From Polyangiaceae bacterium (GTDB taxonomy: Bacteria; Myxococcota_A; Polyangia; Polyangiales; Polyangiaceae): a DNA stretch of 64,000 nt. The DNA is taken from the NCBI GenBank assembly GCA_016715885.1, contig JADJXL010000020.1, positions 1,116,001 to 1,180,000 on the forward strand. Reading direction: 5' to 3'. Shown here piece after piece: positions 53,841-63,392 of this stretch (position 1 is its first letter; every line of letters begins with the position of its first letter). The translations under genes were made by a program, and so were the position numbers. A model generated the notes under the pieces. That model was not told the origin of the DNA and did no database searches. It saw only the letters and a list, made by a program, of their open reading frames with translations.

Positions 53841-56630
53841 TCAGAAGAAGTTGCCGATAGTGAACTGGAACGGGCTGACGTTCTCGTACGGGAGCGCTTT
53901 GAAGGGATATCCGAACTCGAAACGGAGCGGGCCCAGCGGTGAGAACCAGCGAATGCCGAATCCGTACGATGCGCGGATGGCGAGCAAGCTTTCCGCCGAG
54001 AAGCACGGGTTTGTCTCGAGATACGGCGCAGCCGGTGCCGCCTTGCAGTAATTCTGCTCGAGGTTCCACGCGTTGCCGAAGTCGGTGAAGAGCACGCCGC
54101 GGATGCCGAGCTGTTCGAGGATGGTGAACTCGAGCTCGATGTTTTGGTAGTACATCAAGTTGCCGCCGATGATCGCTCCGTTCGGCCAGGGACTGGAGTT
54201 CGGATCGAGCGAGCGAGTCAGGGGCAAACGAGCGCCGAGGCTGCGCAAGCCGAAGCCGCGCACGTCGAGAATGCCGCCTAGGAAGAACCGCTGGTAGATG
54301 GGTACGCCCTGCGCCGACGGGCTCGTGATGAGACCAAAGTTGCCCTGCGTCTTGAACACGAGCCAGCTCGTGATCGGATGGTAAAACCGCCCCGTCAAGC
54401 GATAGCGGATGAAGTCGTTGTCGCTGCCGATGTAGCGGCTGGCGATCTCTGCCGAACCTTGCAAAAACCAGCCATCGGATGGAAAGAGCTGGTTGTTCCG
54501 GGTGTCGAACGTGATGGTCGGCTGGATGCTCGACGTGAGCCCGATCTGGTAGAGGTTTGCCAGGGGCAAACGCGGAAAGACGCTGATGGATGCGGCGGTA
54601 CCGAAGATCGTCGACGTCGTCTGATTCGAGATGTCGTTATTCTCGAGCGTGTACGTGAGCGACGTGCGCAGTTCCGGGTTGATGATTGGGTAGCCGAGCG
54701 TGAGGGATCCGCCCGTCGAGGTTTGGGAGAACGTGTCGAACAGTCGAAGCTGGTCGTAGACGCTGATCGATCCGCTGATTTGCGTATCGAACAGGTAGGG
54801 CTCGAAGACGCGAAGATCGATGAGCTGCCGCAGACCCGAGATTTGCGCTTGCAGCGACAGTGATTGCCCCCGACCGAAGAGGTTTTGTTGCTGGATTTGC
54901 GCGGTGGCGATGAAGTTTTCGATGCTGGAAAAACCTGCGCCGACTTGGAACGTGCCCGTGGGTTTTTCCGCGACCTCGACGTTGATGTTGATGTGTTCCG
55001 AGTCGTCGCCTTGCTCGGTCGAAATATCTACGCGCTCGAAATAACCGAGCATCGTGATGCGGCGCTTGCTTCGTTCGAGCTTCGATTCGCTGAAGAGCTG
55101 CTCCTCGAAAATTTCCATCTCGCGACGGATGACTTTGTCGCGCGTCTTCGTGTTGCCCTTGATCTCGATGCGACCGATCTTGACGGGTTTGTTGCGGCGA
55201 ATCGCAACGATGATGTCGACCTCTTGCGTCTCGGGATCGAGATCCGTAGCGGGAGGAGCTTCGACGTTCGCGTAGCCTGCGTCGCGATAGAGCGTTTGGA
55301 TTTTCGCGAGGTCTGCGGCGAGCTCGGCGCGGTTGAACCAATCGCCGCTCTTGGCGCGGATCATTTCGCGCAGTTGCCTGCGCCCTCCGAGCGGCTCGAT
55401 TTCACGGCCTTCGGCATCGCGTTCGTACACGCGAAGTTGCCGAATTTTGTATCGCGGGCCTTCGTTGATCGTGAGCGTCACTTCGATGCCGCCCCGATCC
55501 GGCGTGAGCATCACGCGCGGCGTTGCGACCTGAACCGATAGAAATCCGCGGTCGTAGTAGAGCGCCGAAATGACGAGAACGTCGCGTTCGAAAGCATCTT
55601 GGCGGAACGCGCCGCCGGTGCCGAAATCGAAGAAGCTGCCTTGGCCAGTGATCATCACCTCGCGCAGCTCGGATTCGGGAATGCTGGTGTTCCCGATGAA
55701 CGTGACGCGACGAACGGTGACTCGTTCGTGTTCCTTGACCTTGAACTTCACGATCACTTGGTTGTCGCGTTGCGGCACCTGTTCGTGCGTGACTTCGGCG
55801 AGGAAGTAGCCCTCCTCCGCGTACTTGTCGCGCAACTTCTGGATGCCTCGACGAATCGCGCTGTAGCTGATGATCGTGCCGGTTTTGACTTCCACACCGA
55901 GCGCTTCGGTGAGGTCTTCGGCGCTGATGTTCGCGTTGCCGTCGAACTCGATCGCTTTGATGTTGGGGCGTTCGCGAACGAGGATGCGAAGGTGAGCGCC
56001 GTCGTCGCGCCGCGTGAGATCGACTTCGATGTCCTCGAAGAAACCCGAGTCCCACAGTTCGCGAACGTCGCGAGCGAGTCCTTCGGGCGTGAACGTTTTT
56101 CCTTCGCGCGCCGTGTTGAGGTAGGCGCGAATGTCGTCGCCCGAGATGCGCCTGTTGCCGGCAATCGTCACGCGAGCGACGGTTTGTCCGCGTGCTTGCT
56201 CGGCTTCGGTTGGTGCGAGAACGACGGGCGGAGGCGCATCTTCGGGTGCTGCGGCTGCACCAGCGGCGGCGCCTTGTGCCGGTTGCGCTGGGGTTTGTCC
56301 CGTACCTGGAGCGCCCGGAGCTGCGGGTTCGTCCTCGTCTTCTTCCTCGTCGGCGTCGTCGCTTGCGGGAGCTGCAGGAGGCTGCGTTTGCGGCTCTTGT
56401 GGCGCTGGTTTCGCCTTGGCCGAAGGCGCGGGCTTTGCGGGTTGGCCCTCGGCAGCGCCCTTTCCTTGGGCCCATCCGACGCCGGGAAACAGCCCGAAGG
56501 TCGACAACACGACCAAGAGAACGCTCGTCGGCAAAAGCCGCGGGGCGATCGGGAGGCGAAGCGGAGGGTTCGGCGTAGGGAACAAGTGGCGGCTCTGGCT
56601 AGCCCAGCGGGGCGTCGGTCTCAAGGTCAC
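53841..56630 (-). CDS. bamA: Outer membrane protein assembly factor BamA
   Basis: 929 residues from GTG 56630. Signal peptide core LLPTSVLLVVLSTFG, cleavage near GWAQ. A 100-residue Ala/Pro-rich linker follows, with an acidic run (DDADEEEDEDE). Five POTRA domains come next (first beginning ARVTIAGNRRISGDDIRAYL, last ending near RITMLGYFERVDI). The Omp85 barrel contains the QVGAGFSSIENF start, the loop-6 motif with FFLGGILDVRGFG (VRGF), and a terminal Phe (FTIGNFF). It inserts beta-barrel proteins. The frame continues upstream to 57050 but without signal-peptide logic; the chosen start has only weak support. Confidence 0.94.
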   Translation of the reverse strand: MTLRPTPRWASQSRHLFPTPNPPLRLPIAPRLLPTSVLLVVLSTFGLFPGVGWAQGKGAAEGQPAKPAPSAKAKPAPQEPQTQPPAAPASDDADEEEDEDEPAAPGAPGTGQTPAQPAQGAAAGAAAAPEDAPPPVVLAPTEAEQARGQTVARVTIAGNRRISGDDIRAYLNTAREGKTFTPEGLARDVRELWDSGFFEDIEVDLTRRDDGAHLRILVRERPNIKAIEFDGNANISAEDLTEALGVEVKTGTIISYSAIRRGIQKLRDKYAEEGYFLAEVTHEQVPQRDNQVIVKFKVKEHERVTVRRVTFIGNTSIPESELREVMITGQGSFFDFGTGGAFRQDAFERDVLVISALYYDRGFLSVQVATPRVMLTPDRGGIEVTLTINEGPRYKIRQLRVYERDAEGREIEPLGGRRQLREMIRAKSGDWFNRAELAADLAKIQTLYRDAGYANVEAPPATDLDPETQEVDIIVAIRRNKPVKIGRIEIKGNTKTRDKVIRREMEIFEEQLFSESKLERSKRRITMLGYFERVDISTEQGDDSEHININVEVAEKPTGTFQVGAGFSSIENFIATAQIQQQNLFGRGQSLSLQAQISGLRQLIDLRVFEPYLFDTQISGSISVYDQLRLFDTFSQTSTGGSLTLGYPIINPELRTSLTYTLENNDISNQTTSTIFGTAASISVFPRLPLANLYQIGLTSSIQPTITFDTRNNQLFPSDGWFLQGSAEIASRYIGSDNDFIRYRLTGRFYHPITSWLVFKTQGNFGLITSPSAQGVPIYQRFFLGGILDVRGFGLRSLGARLPLTRSLDPNSSPWPNGAIIGGNLMYYQNIELEFTILEQLGIRGVLFTDFGNAWNLEQNYCKAAPAAPYLETNPCFSAESLLAIRASYGFGIRWFSPLGPLRFEFGYPFKALPYENVSPFQFTIGNFF

Positions 56631-56934
56631 AACGACGGGTTTTTCCTCTCGACGACCGGGACACCCTGGTTGAAGAGGACATTTTGCCGGTCTAAGTCGG
56701 GCAAGAGAATGTTTGTCGTCGGGGAATTCACGTGGTCGAAAGCATGGCTTGGAAGTGGGGCGGATGGGTCGCGGGAGCCAGGCACGATGCTGGCGCGGCT
56801 TGACCGATCGACGATGCGTGGGTAATGGCATGCCAGTCCACGAGCCTACTGAACGTGGGTACACCCTACGATTGAAGGTGGGTTCGTGCAGCCAAGTTTG
56901 CGGCTGATCTGCCAAACTCCTGGAGAAACCCCTC
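56631..56934. other. Divergent bamA/parC intergenic region
   Basis: 304 bp between divergent bamA and parC. No repeats or credible genes; the bamA frame happens to stay open through it. It must contain promoters for both, and the GGAGA before the parC GTG (56922-56926) is the only clear signal. Confidence 0.4.
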
Positions 56935-59370
56935 GTGGCCACAGCATCGCAGCTCCCGTTGCCCATCGACGGTGAGGGTTCTCGCCGACGATCTCGGCGC
57001 AACCCGCCTCCGCCGGCCGACAACGACCCTCCGGGCCCGCCGCCACCCATCCCGGATACGTCGCTCGCCGAGGAAGCGCAGCGTCGCTACCTGAACTACG
57101 CGCTCAGCGTGATCACGGCGCGCGCGCTGCCGGATGTGCGCGACGGCCTGAAGCCGGTGCAGCGCCGCATCCTGTACGCGATGCAGCACGACCTGCACCT
57201 CAGCCCGGACGCTCGGCCGCGCAAGAGTGCTGCGGTCGTCGGTGATGTGATGGGCAAGTATCACCCGCACGGCGACTCGGCGATTTACGACGCGATGGTG
57301 CGTTTGGCGCAGGATTTCACGATGCGTGCGCCGCTCGTCGCCGGCCAAGGCAACTTCGGTTCTCCAGACGGCGATGCACCGGCCGCGATGCGTTACACCG
57401 AAGCGAAGTTGCGCCCGCTCGCGCTCGAGCTGCTCGGCGAGCTTGGCAAACGCACGGTCGAATGGCGCCCGAACTACGACGGAACGCGCAGCGAGCCCAT
57501 CGTCCTGCCGGCCCGTTTCCCCAACCTCTTGGTGAACGGTTCACAAGGCATCGCCGTAGGCATGGCGACGAGCATCCCGCCGCATAACCTCGGCGAAGTG
57601 CTCGATGCAGCCATCGCGCTGTCGAATCAGCGCGACCTGCCCGTGAGCCAACTTCTGCGGCACATCAAAGGGCCAGACTTCCCCACGGGCGCGCAACTGC
57701 ACGCGACGAAACGCGAGCTCGAAGCGGTCTACACGACAGGGCAAGGGTCGCTGAAGCTGCGCGGCGAATGGCATCTCGAAGAGGAAGACGGAAAGCGCGG
57801 CGCTTCGTACATCATCGTCACGTCGGTTCCGTACGCCATCGAGCGCAAGTCGATCGTCGAGAAGATCGCCGAGGTCATCAACTCGAAGAAGCTGCCGCCA
57901 CTGCTCGACGTGCGTGACGAGTCCACCGACATCGTTCGCGTCGTGATGGAGATCAAGCGCGGCAGCGATCCGCAGCTCGTGATGGCGTACCTCTACAAGC
58001 ACACGCCGCTTTCGGTGCACATTCCAGTGAACCTCACGTGTCTGGTTCCGACGGACAATCCCGAGCTTTCGGCGCCGAAGCGTTTGTCGCTGGACGAGAT
58101 CCTGAACCAGTTCCTCACGTACCGCCTGGCCACGGTGACGCGTCGTCTCGAGTTCGAGCTGGGGGAGCTCAAGGCGCGCATTCATCTGCTCGAAGGCTTC
58201 GATCTCATCTTCGACGCCCTCGATGAAGTGATCGCCATCATCCGCAAGAGCGAAGGCAAAGCGGACGCTGCGGACAAACTCATCAAGCGGTTTCACCTGT
58301 CCGAAGAGCAAACGGACGCAATCTTGGAGCTCAAACTATATCGTTTGGCGCGCCTCGAAATTCAGGTCGTCCGCAAGGAGCTCGCGGAAAAACGCGGCGA
58401 AGCCCGGAAGCTCGAAGCGCTCATCAAGAGCGAGCCGAGGCGCTGGGAGGTGGTCCGCGACGAGCTGTCCCAGCTCAAGGAGAAGTACGCGGACAAACGC
58501 CGCACCAAGATCGTGGTTTCGGTGGACGAACCCGAATTCCAAGCGGAAGACTTCATCGTCGCGGAAGACGCGAACGTGATTCTTTCGGCGCAGGGTTGGG
58601 TCAAACGACAGCGCGAAATCAAAGATCCGGCGCAGACACGATTGCGCGAAGGCGACAGCGTGCTCGCGGCGGTTGCAGGTTCGACGCGTTCGTCGGTCGC
58701 GTTCTTCTCGAACTTCGGCGCGTGTTACGTCTGCCGCATCCACGACGTGCCCGCTTCGACGGGATACGGCGACCCCGTGCAGAAGCTCTTCAAGCTGGCG
58801 GACGGAGAACGCATGGTGGCGATGCTCTCGCTCGATCCCCGCGTGCTCGGCCAAGAGCTGCGTGAACCGACGGATGATTCACCCGAGGCCGACGGTCCGT
58901 ACGGTTTGGCGCTGACGCGTGGAGGTTTGGGTTTCCGCTTCCCGCTGCATCACCATCGCGAGCCTTCGACGCGCGCAGGGCGTAAGTTTGCCAAGCTGAA
59001 CGAGGGCGACGAGGTCCTCGCAGTGCTCTTGCCGCAGAATGCTCGAGGCGTCGTGCTGGCCGCGACGAACGGCTTTGCGCTATGCGTGCCCATCGACGAG
59101 ATCGCGGCATTGTCGGGCGCAGGCAAAGGGTCGATCGTGATGAAGGTCGACGAGGGCGAACGTCTCGTCGGGGCAATGCTCGACAATCAGGATCTCGTCG
59201 AAGTCGAGACGGAGAAGGGCAAGATCGTGCGCGAAACCGTGGAGAAGATCTCGGGCGTACGCGGCGAATACGGCCGGCAGATCACGGGGAAGAAGGATCG
59301 TGTGATGCGAATGATCATGCCTCCGATCGCCACTCCGAATCTCAACCGCGCGGCCGAGGTGGAGGGCTGA
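56935..59370 (+). CDS. parC: DNA topoisomerase IV subunit A (ParC-type)
   Basis: 811 residues. A type IIA topoisomerase A subunit with a Pro-rich N-terminal extension of about 40 residues. Breakage-reunion core: RYLNYALSVITARALPDVRDGLKPVQRRILYAM, VVGDVMGKYHPHGDSAIYDAMVRLAQ and catalytic Tyr154 in PAAMRYTEAKL. The coiled-coil tower follows. The C-terminal beta-pinwheel lacks the GyrA-box (QRRGGKG), pointing to ParC rather than GyrA. GTG 56935 is supported by GGAGA. It lies 3 bp upstream of the ParE-type gene, as one transcript. A gyrase identity cannot be fully excluded. Confidence 0.85.
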   Translation: MATASQLPLPIDGEGSRRRSRRNPPPPADNDPPGPPPPIPDTSLAEEAQRRYLNYALSVITARALPDVRDGLKPVQRRILYAMQHDLHLSPDARPRKSAAVVGDVMGKYHPHGDSAIYDAMVRLAQDFTMRAPLVAGQGNFGSPDGDAPAAMRYTEAKLRPLALELLGELGKRTVEWRPNYDGTRSEPIVLPARFPNLLVNGSQGIAVGMATSIPPHNLGEVLDAAIALSNQRDLPVSQLLRHIKGPDFPTGAQLHATKRELEAVYTTGQGSLKLRGEWHLEEEDGKRGASYIIVTSVPYAIERKSIVEKIAEVINSKKLPPLLDVRDESTDIVRVVMEIKRGSDPQLVMAYLYKHTPLSVHIPVNLTCLVPTDNPELSAPKRLSLDEILNQFLTYRLATVTRRLEFELGELKARIHLLEGFDLIFDALDEVIAIIRKSEGKADAADKLIKRFHLSEEQTDAILELKLYRLARLEIQVVRKELAEKRGEARKLEALIKSEPRRWEVVRDELSQLKEKYADKRRTKIVVSVDEPEFQAEDFIVAEDANVILSAQGWVKRQREIKDPAQTRLREGDSVLAAVAGSTRSSVAFFSNFGACYVCRIHDVPASTGYGDPVQKLFKLADGERMVAMLSLDPRVLGQELREPTDDSPEADGPYGLALTRGGLGFRFPLHHHREPSTRAGRKFAKLNEGDEVLAVLLPQNARGVVLAATNGFALCVPIDEIAALSGAGKGSIVMKVDEGERLVGAMLDNQDLVEVETEKGKIVRETVEKISGVRGEYGRQITGKKDRVMRMIMPPIATPNLNRAAEVEG

Positions 59371-59373
59371 TCC

Positions 59374-61308
59374 ATGGCAACTGCTCAAACGACGGCAGCG
59401 GCATCTCGCTACACGGCCAAGGACATCGAGGTACTCGAGGGGCTGGAGCCCGTTCGTGCACGTCCCGCCATGTACATCGGCGGCACGGACATCCGCGGCT
59501 ATCACCACTTGCTCTGGGAAATCGTCGACAACGCGGTCGACGAAGCCATCAACGGGCACGCCAAGCGCATCGAAGTGACGCTCGACGAAGATCGTCGTGG
59601 CGTGACCGTGTTCGACGATGGTCGCGGCATCCCCGTCGACATTCACCCCAAGTACAACCGGCCCGCGCTCGAGCTCATCCTCTGCACTCTCCATGCGGGC
59701 GGCAAGTTCGCGACCTCCAGCTACAAGGTGAGCGGCGGCTTGCATGGCGTTGGTTCGAGCGTCGTGAATGCGCTCTCCGAAGTGCTCGACGTCAAGGTTT
59801 TGCGCGACGGTCACGAGCACGTGCAGTCGTTTTCCCGCGGCGTGCCCACGGGCAAACTCAAGCGCGGACAAACCACGCGCAAGCACGGCACGATCCTGCA
59901 CTTCCGGCCCGATCCGAAAATCTTTGGGGACAAAGCAACCTTCGATGTCGACACCATCAAGGAGCGGCTCGAAGCGAAGGCGTACCTGCACGGTGGGCTC
60001 GTCATCACGTTCAAGGATCCGACGAATGGCGAAACGGTCGAGTTTCTCCATCCAAACGGCATCGCCGACTATTTGCCCAAGCTCGTCACGCATCGTGGCA
60101 AGTCGCTCGTGCATCCGAGCCCCTTCATTCATCGGCACACGGCTCCCGGCGGCGAGATGCTCGAAGCGGCCCTTTGCTGGACCGAATCACCCGATGAATC
60201 GCTGCGATCGTACGTCAACGGCATCCCGACGCACTCGGGCGGCTCGCACGAAAACGGTTTCAACACTGCGATAGTGAAGGCCGTGCGCGCCTTCATCGAA
60301 GCCAAGAAGATCCAGGTCAAAGGCGTCACGCTCGCCGCGGAAGACATCCGCGAAGGCATCGTCGGCCTCTTGTCGATCTACATTCAAAACCCGCAATTTC
60401 AGGGACAGACGAAGGATCGGCTGAACAATCCCGAAGCGGGACCGATGGTCGAAAGTTCCGTTCGTCCGGCTCTCGAACAGTGGCTGCTCGAAAACGGCAC
60501 CGCAGGTGAAGCGATCGTCATGCGCGGCATCTTGGCCGCCCGCGCGCGCGAAGCTCGGCGCGAAGCCACGCAGCAAGTCGTCCGCAAGACGGCCATCTCG
60601 CATCGGCTCAACTTGCCCGGCAAGCTCGCCGATTGCGCCTCGACAGACCCGCACGAAAGCGAGCTTTTCATCGTCGAGGGCGACAGCGCAGGCGGCTCGG
60701 CCAAACAAGGCCGCGACAGGCGCACGCAGGCAATCCTTCCGCTGCGCGGCAAGGTTTTGAATGCCGAACAAGCGTCGACATCGAAGGTGCTCTCCAACAA
60801 GGAATTGCAGGACATCGTCAGCGCGCTCGGTTGCGGCTTCGGCAAAGACTTCGACGAGTCGAAGCTGCGTTATGGGCGCATCTTCCTGCTGATGGACGCC
60901 GACAGTGATGGGCAGCACATTGCCACCTTGTTGCTCACGTTCTTCTATCGGCACCTGCCAGGACTGATTCGAGGTGGGCATGTCTATCTTGCGCAACCTC
61001 CGCTCTATCGAATCGACGCCGGTAAGGAAACATACTGGGCTCTCGATGAGAAGGAGCGGGATCGAGTGTTGGCGAAGCTACCGAAGAATGTGAAACCCGA
61101 GGTATCGCGGTTCAAGGGGCTTGGGGAGATGCCTGCGGAGGATCTCAAGTCAACGACGCTCGAGAAACGGCGCCGTCGGGCGTTGCGTGTGGTCATCGAA
61201 GGGGAGATCGAGACGGACCGCATTCTCAACGAGCTGATGGGCAAGGACGCCCAGGCGCGTTTTCGGTTCATCATGGATCGAGCGCAATCGGCCGAGCTCG
61301 ATATCTAG
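59374..61308 (+). CDS. parE: DNA topoisomerase IV subunit B (ParE-type)
   Basis: 644 residues. N-terminal GHKL ATPase: EIVDNAVDEA, DGRGIPVDIHPK and YKVSGGLHGVGSSVVNALS. The Toprim domain has VEGDSAGGSAKQGRDRRTQAILPLRGK and DADSDGQHIATLLL. The DADSDG form matches ParE better than the DADVDG of GyrB. Conserved LMGKDAQARFRFI near the end. No insertion of the GyrB type is seen. It acts with the upstream subunit A to decatenate chromosomes; the pair spacing is 3 bp. Confidence 0.87.
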   Translation: MATAQTTAAASRYTAKDIEVLEGLEPVRARPAMYIGGTDIRGYHHLLWEIVDNAVDEAINGHAKRIEVTLDEDRRGVTVFDDGRGIPVDIHPKYNRPALELILCTLHAGGKFATSSYKVSGGLHGVGSSVVNALSEVLDVKVLRDGHEHVQSFSRGVPTGKLKRGQTTRKHGTILHFRPDPKIFGDKATFDVDTIKERLEAKAYLHGGLVITFKDPTNGETVEFLHPNGIADYLPKLVTHRGKSLVHPSPFIHRHTAPGGEMLEAALCWTESPDESLRSYVNGIPTHSGGSHENGFNTAIVKAVRAFIEAKKIQVKGVTLAAEDIREGIVGLLSIYIQNPQFQGQTKDRLNNPEAGPMVESSVRPALEQWLLENGTAGEAIVMRGILAARAREARREATQQVVRKTAISHRLNLPGKLADCASTDPHESELFIVEGDSAGGSAKQGRDRRTQAILPLRGKVLNAEQASTSKVLSNKELQDIVSALGCGFGKDFDESKLRYGRIFLLMDADSDGQHIATLLLTFFYRHLPGLIRGGHVYLAQPPLYRIDAGKETYWALDEKERDRVLAKLPKNVKPEVSRFKGLGEMPAEDLKSTTLEKRRRRALRVVIEGEIETDRILNELMGKDAQARFRFIMDRAQSAELDI

Positions 61309-61744
61309 CCCACAACATTGCGATTCGCGTTGGATCTCGCGCCTTTGGTTGCGCCGACTTGGCGCTCGTCTACGCGCATTCCGCCAAGCACCGCGATCAG
61401 CCGGAGCGACTCCTGCTCGAGTTGAGCAGAAATGGCTCAACGTGCCGCAGGTGTTGCGCAATCGAAAGCAATTTAAACTACATCGCGCAGCGATTGAGCA
61501 TCGATTCTTTGGCGCTTCGTAAGGCGGCTCGAGCGTCGTGAAACTGCGGGATTGGAACGGTTTTTCGCACCTGTTGCGTGATTCAAATTACTTTCAGTTA
61601 GGTGGTAACTCGACTGCGTAGGTGCTCCGACGCACGGGCGATCGAGCGGGCATTGGCGTCGGCCCAAGGGTTGCAAAGGCATCCGAGTGCCGTCACGGCG
61701 CCGCGCACTGCGCGGTAACAACCCCGTGACAAGGAGAGGTTCCC
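61309..61744 (+). other. Intergenic region upstream of the HTH gene
   Basis: 436 bp. The stretch 61470-61615 is clearly more AT-rich than its surroundings (for example GATTCAAATTACTTTCAG) and probably holds promoter sequence. No gene or repeat was recognised. A strong ribosome-binding site, AAGGAG at 61731-61736, ends the region. Confidence 0.4.
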
Positions 61745-62191
61745 GTGAGTGATGCACTTTCTTTGGCGATGGTGACCACACCCTCCGAGGCTCATCTATC
61801 CTCGTCGGCTCTGCGCATGCCGCCCTTTGCTCCCCGCGAAGCGCCCATTACGCAGACGCTGCCGCGTATTCCGCCTCGGATTCCTGCTGCGAACATTCCG
61901 CGAACGACGCCCGAGCGCATGATCGTTGCGCGCGATCGCATCCGTGCTGCTGCCGAGGGTGGGCAGCGCGTGCGTTCGTATGAAGTAGCGCTCGATCTGG
62001 ACTTGTCCGAGTTTCACTTCGCGCGGCAATTCCGCGCGGCGTTCGGAAGGTCGCCGCACGTCTTCTACGACGAAGTTCGAGCGCAAAAGGCTCGCGAGCT
62101 TTTGGCCGAGGGTCTGAACGAAGGCGAAGTCGCTCGCCGCATTGGTTTCCGCCGTCCCGCTGAACTTCGCGCCCTGCTCGCGAAGCGTTGA
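61745..62191 (+). CDS. AraC-type helix-turn-helix protein
   Basis: 148 residues. The first 55 are Pro/Ala/Arg-rich and unstructured. The rest is an AraC-type DNA-binding domain: a first helix-turn-helix around YEVALDLDLSEFHFARQFRAAFGRSPHVFYDEVRAQKARELL, and a second around LNEGEVARRIGFRRPAELRALL, which is shorter than usual. No effector-binding domain is present. GTG 61745 has AAGGAGAGG nine to fifteen bases upstream. The target genes are unknown; neither neighbour on this strand is close. Confidence 0.75.
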   Translation: MSDALSLAMVTTPSEAHLSSSALRMPPFAPREAPITQTLPRIPPRIPAANIPRTTPERMIVARDRIRAAAEGGQRVRSYEVALDLDLSEFHFARQFRAAFGRSPHVFYDEVRAQKARELLAEGLNEGEVARRIGFRRPAELRALLAKR

Positions 62192-62208
62192 GCGTCGGCG
62201 AAAGCATC

Positions 62209-62239
62209 GTTCATGGTGGCGCATCGCGCCTCCATGAAC
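62209..62239. other. Strong hairpin after the HTH gene
   Basis: GTTCATGG-T-GGCGC-ATC-GCGCC-T-CCATGAAC, 13 paired positions with one T-T mismatch and a 3-base loop. It begins 17 bp after the stop at 62191. No U-run follows, so it is a transcript-stabilising or protein-bound structure, or a Rho-assisted end. Confidence 0.6.
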
Positions 62240-62272
62240 ACGCTCGGAATCGACTGAATCGACACATCACCG

Positions 62273-62312
62273 AACCCGTGTTTGTCCTCCAGCAACGAAC
62301 ACGGGTTTCGTC
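62273..62312 (+). terminator. Possible terminator after the HTH gene
   Basis: A perfect 10-bp stem AACCCGTGTT (62273-62282) with AACACGGGTT (62298-62307), loop 15 bases, followed by T-rich TCGTCATTTT. The interrupted T-run makes it weaker than the atpC terminator. Confidence 0.5.
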
Positions 62313-62429
62313 ATTTTGTGTCCCAAGTTTTTTGAGTTTTATGAAGTGCGACAACCACGCCGCACACACGACTCCGCACCTCGGCTCTTCACGCGCCGCA
62401 TGACATGGCTGTCATGGCGCGCCGAACCT

Positions 62430-63272
62430 TCATCGAGGTGCGGCAACTGCCAAGCGTCGATGTGACAGCGACGGGAGGCTCGAGCGTACGTGATGCAGGT
62501 AGGCCGGATCAAGCGTGGCGCACGCAACGCCTTCGCCCTCGGAAGCTTGCGCGATGACTTCGCCCCACGGATCGATGATGCACGACTTGCCGTACGTCCT
62601 TCGACCTTTGGGATGCACTCCCCACTGCGCCGCAGCGATGACGTAGCACTGCGATTCGATCGCGCGCGCTCGCAGAAGCACGTGCCAATGATCCTTGCCC
62701 GTCGCGAGCGTGAACGCGGCCGGCACGACGAGCACCTCGGCGCCCTCGGCAACGAGCGCTCGGTAGAGTTCGGGGAATCGCAAATCGTAACAAATGGACA
62801 AACCCACACTCGCTCCCGCAACCGCTGCGACGACGGGTTTGTCCCCGGGCGCGCACGAGGCGGATTCGCGATACCGCTGCCCATCTCCAACTTCGACGTC
62901 GAACATGTGAATCTTGCGATAACGCGCCGTCACCAAGCCATCCGGCGCAACGACGACGCATGTGTTGTGCACGCGCGTTGCGTCCGCCGACGCCTCGGGC
63001 AAACCACCGGCAATGATCCATACGCCATGTTTTCGTGAGTTTGTCTCGAGAAACTTGCGAATGATGCCGGGTTCATCGGTGTCGAGATGTTCGGCGACGC
63101 GCAGGCGTTCGTCGTCTTCACCTCCCATGAAGGCGAAGTTTTCCGGTAGCAGGACGATGCGTGCCCCTTGCCTTGCAGCCTCCGCCACGAGCACCTCGGC
63201 GCGATCCAGGTTTCTCGCTACGTCGGCTTGGCTGTTCATTTGCACTGCTGCCGCGACGATCCGATCTTGCAT
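62430..63272 (-). CDS. Nitrilase-superfamily amidase (Nit1/deaminated-glutathione-amidase type)
   Basis: 280 residues. The catalytic triad is visible: E44 (LLPENFAF), K120 (RYRKIHMFD) and C161 (LSICYDLRFPELY). The YRKIHMFDVEV and YGKSCIIDPWGEV motifs fit the Nit1/YbeM branch, which hydrolyses deaminated glutathione to alpha-ketoglutarate and Cys-Gly. Other carbon-nitrogen hydrolase substrates remain possible. The gene stands alone on the minus strand; its start lies 120 bp from the divergent Nudix gene. Confidence 0.88.
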   Translation of the reverse strand: MQDRIVAAAVQMNSQADVARNLDRAEVLVAEAARQGARIVLLPENFAFMGGEDDERLRVAEHLDTDEPGIIRKFLETNSRKHGVWIIAGGLPEASADATRVHNTCVVVAPDGLVTARYRKIHMFDVEVGDGQRYRESASCAPGDKPVVAAVAGASVGLSICYDLRFPELYRALVAEGAEVLVVPAAFTLATGKDHWHVLLRARAIESQCYVIAAAQWGVHPKGRRTYGKSCIIDPWGEVIAQASEGEGVACATLDPAYLHHVRSSLPSLSHRRLAVAAPR

Positions 63273-63392
63273 GGCCCTACCCTAGTTACATTTGGCCTTC
63301 GTGAGCTAGGTCGTGCATCGGGCAAATCTCCGTCGCCGGCGATGCAACGTTTCCCTTCCCCGTCTGCGGAACGTGGCTATCCTGCGCGTCCG

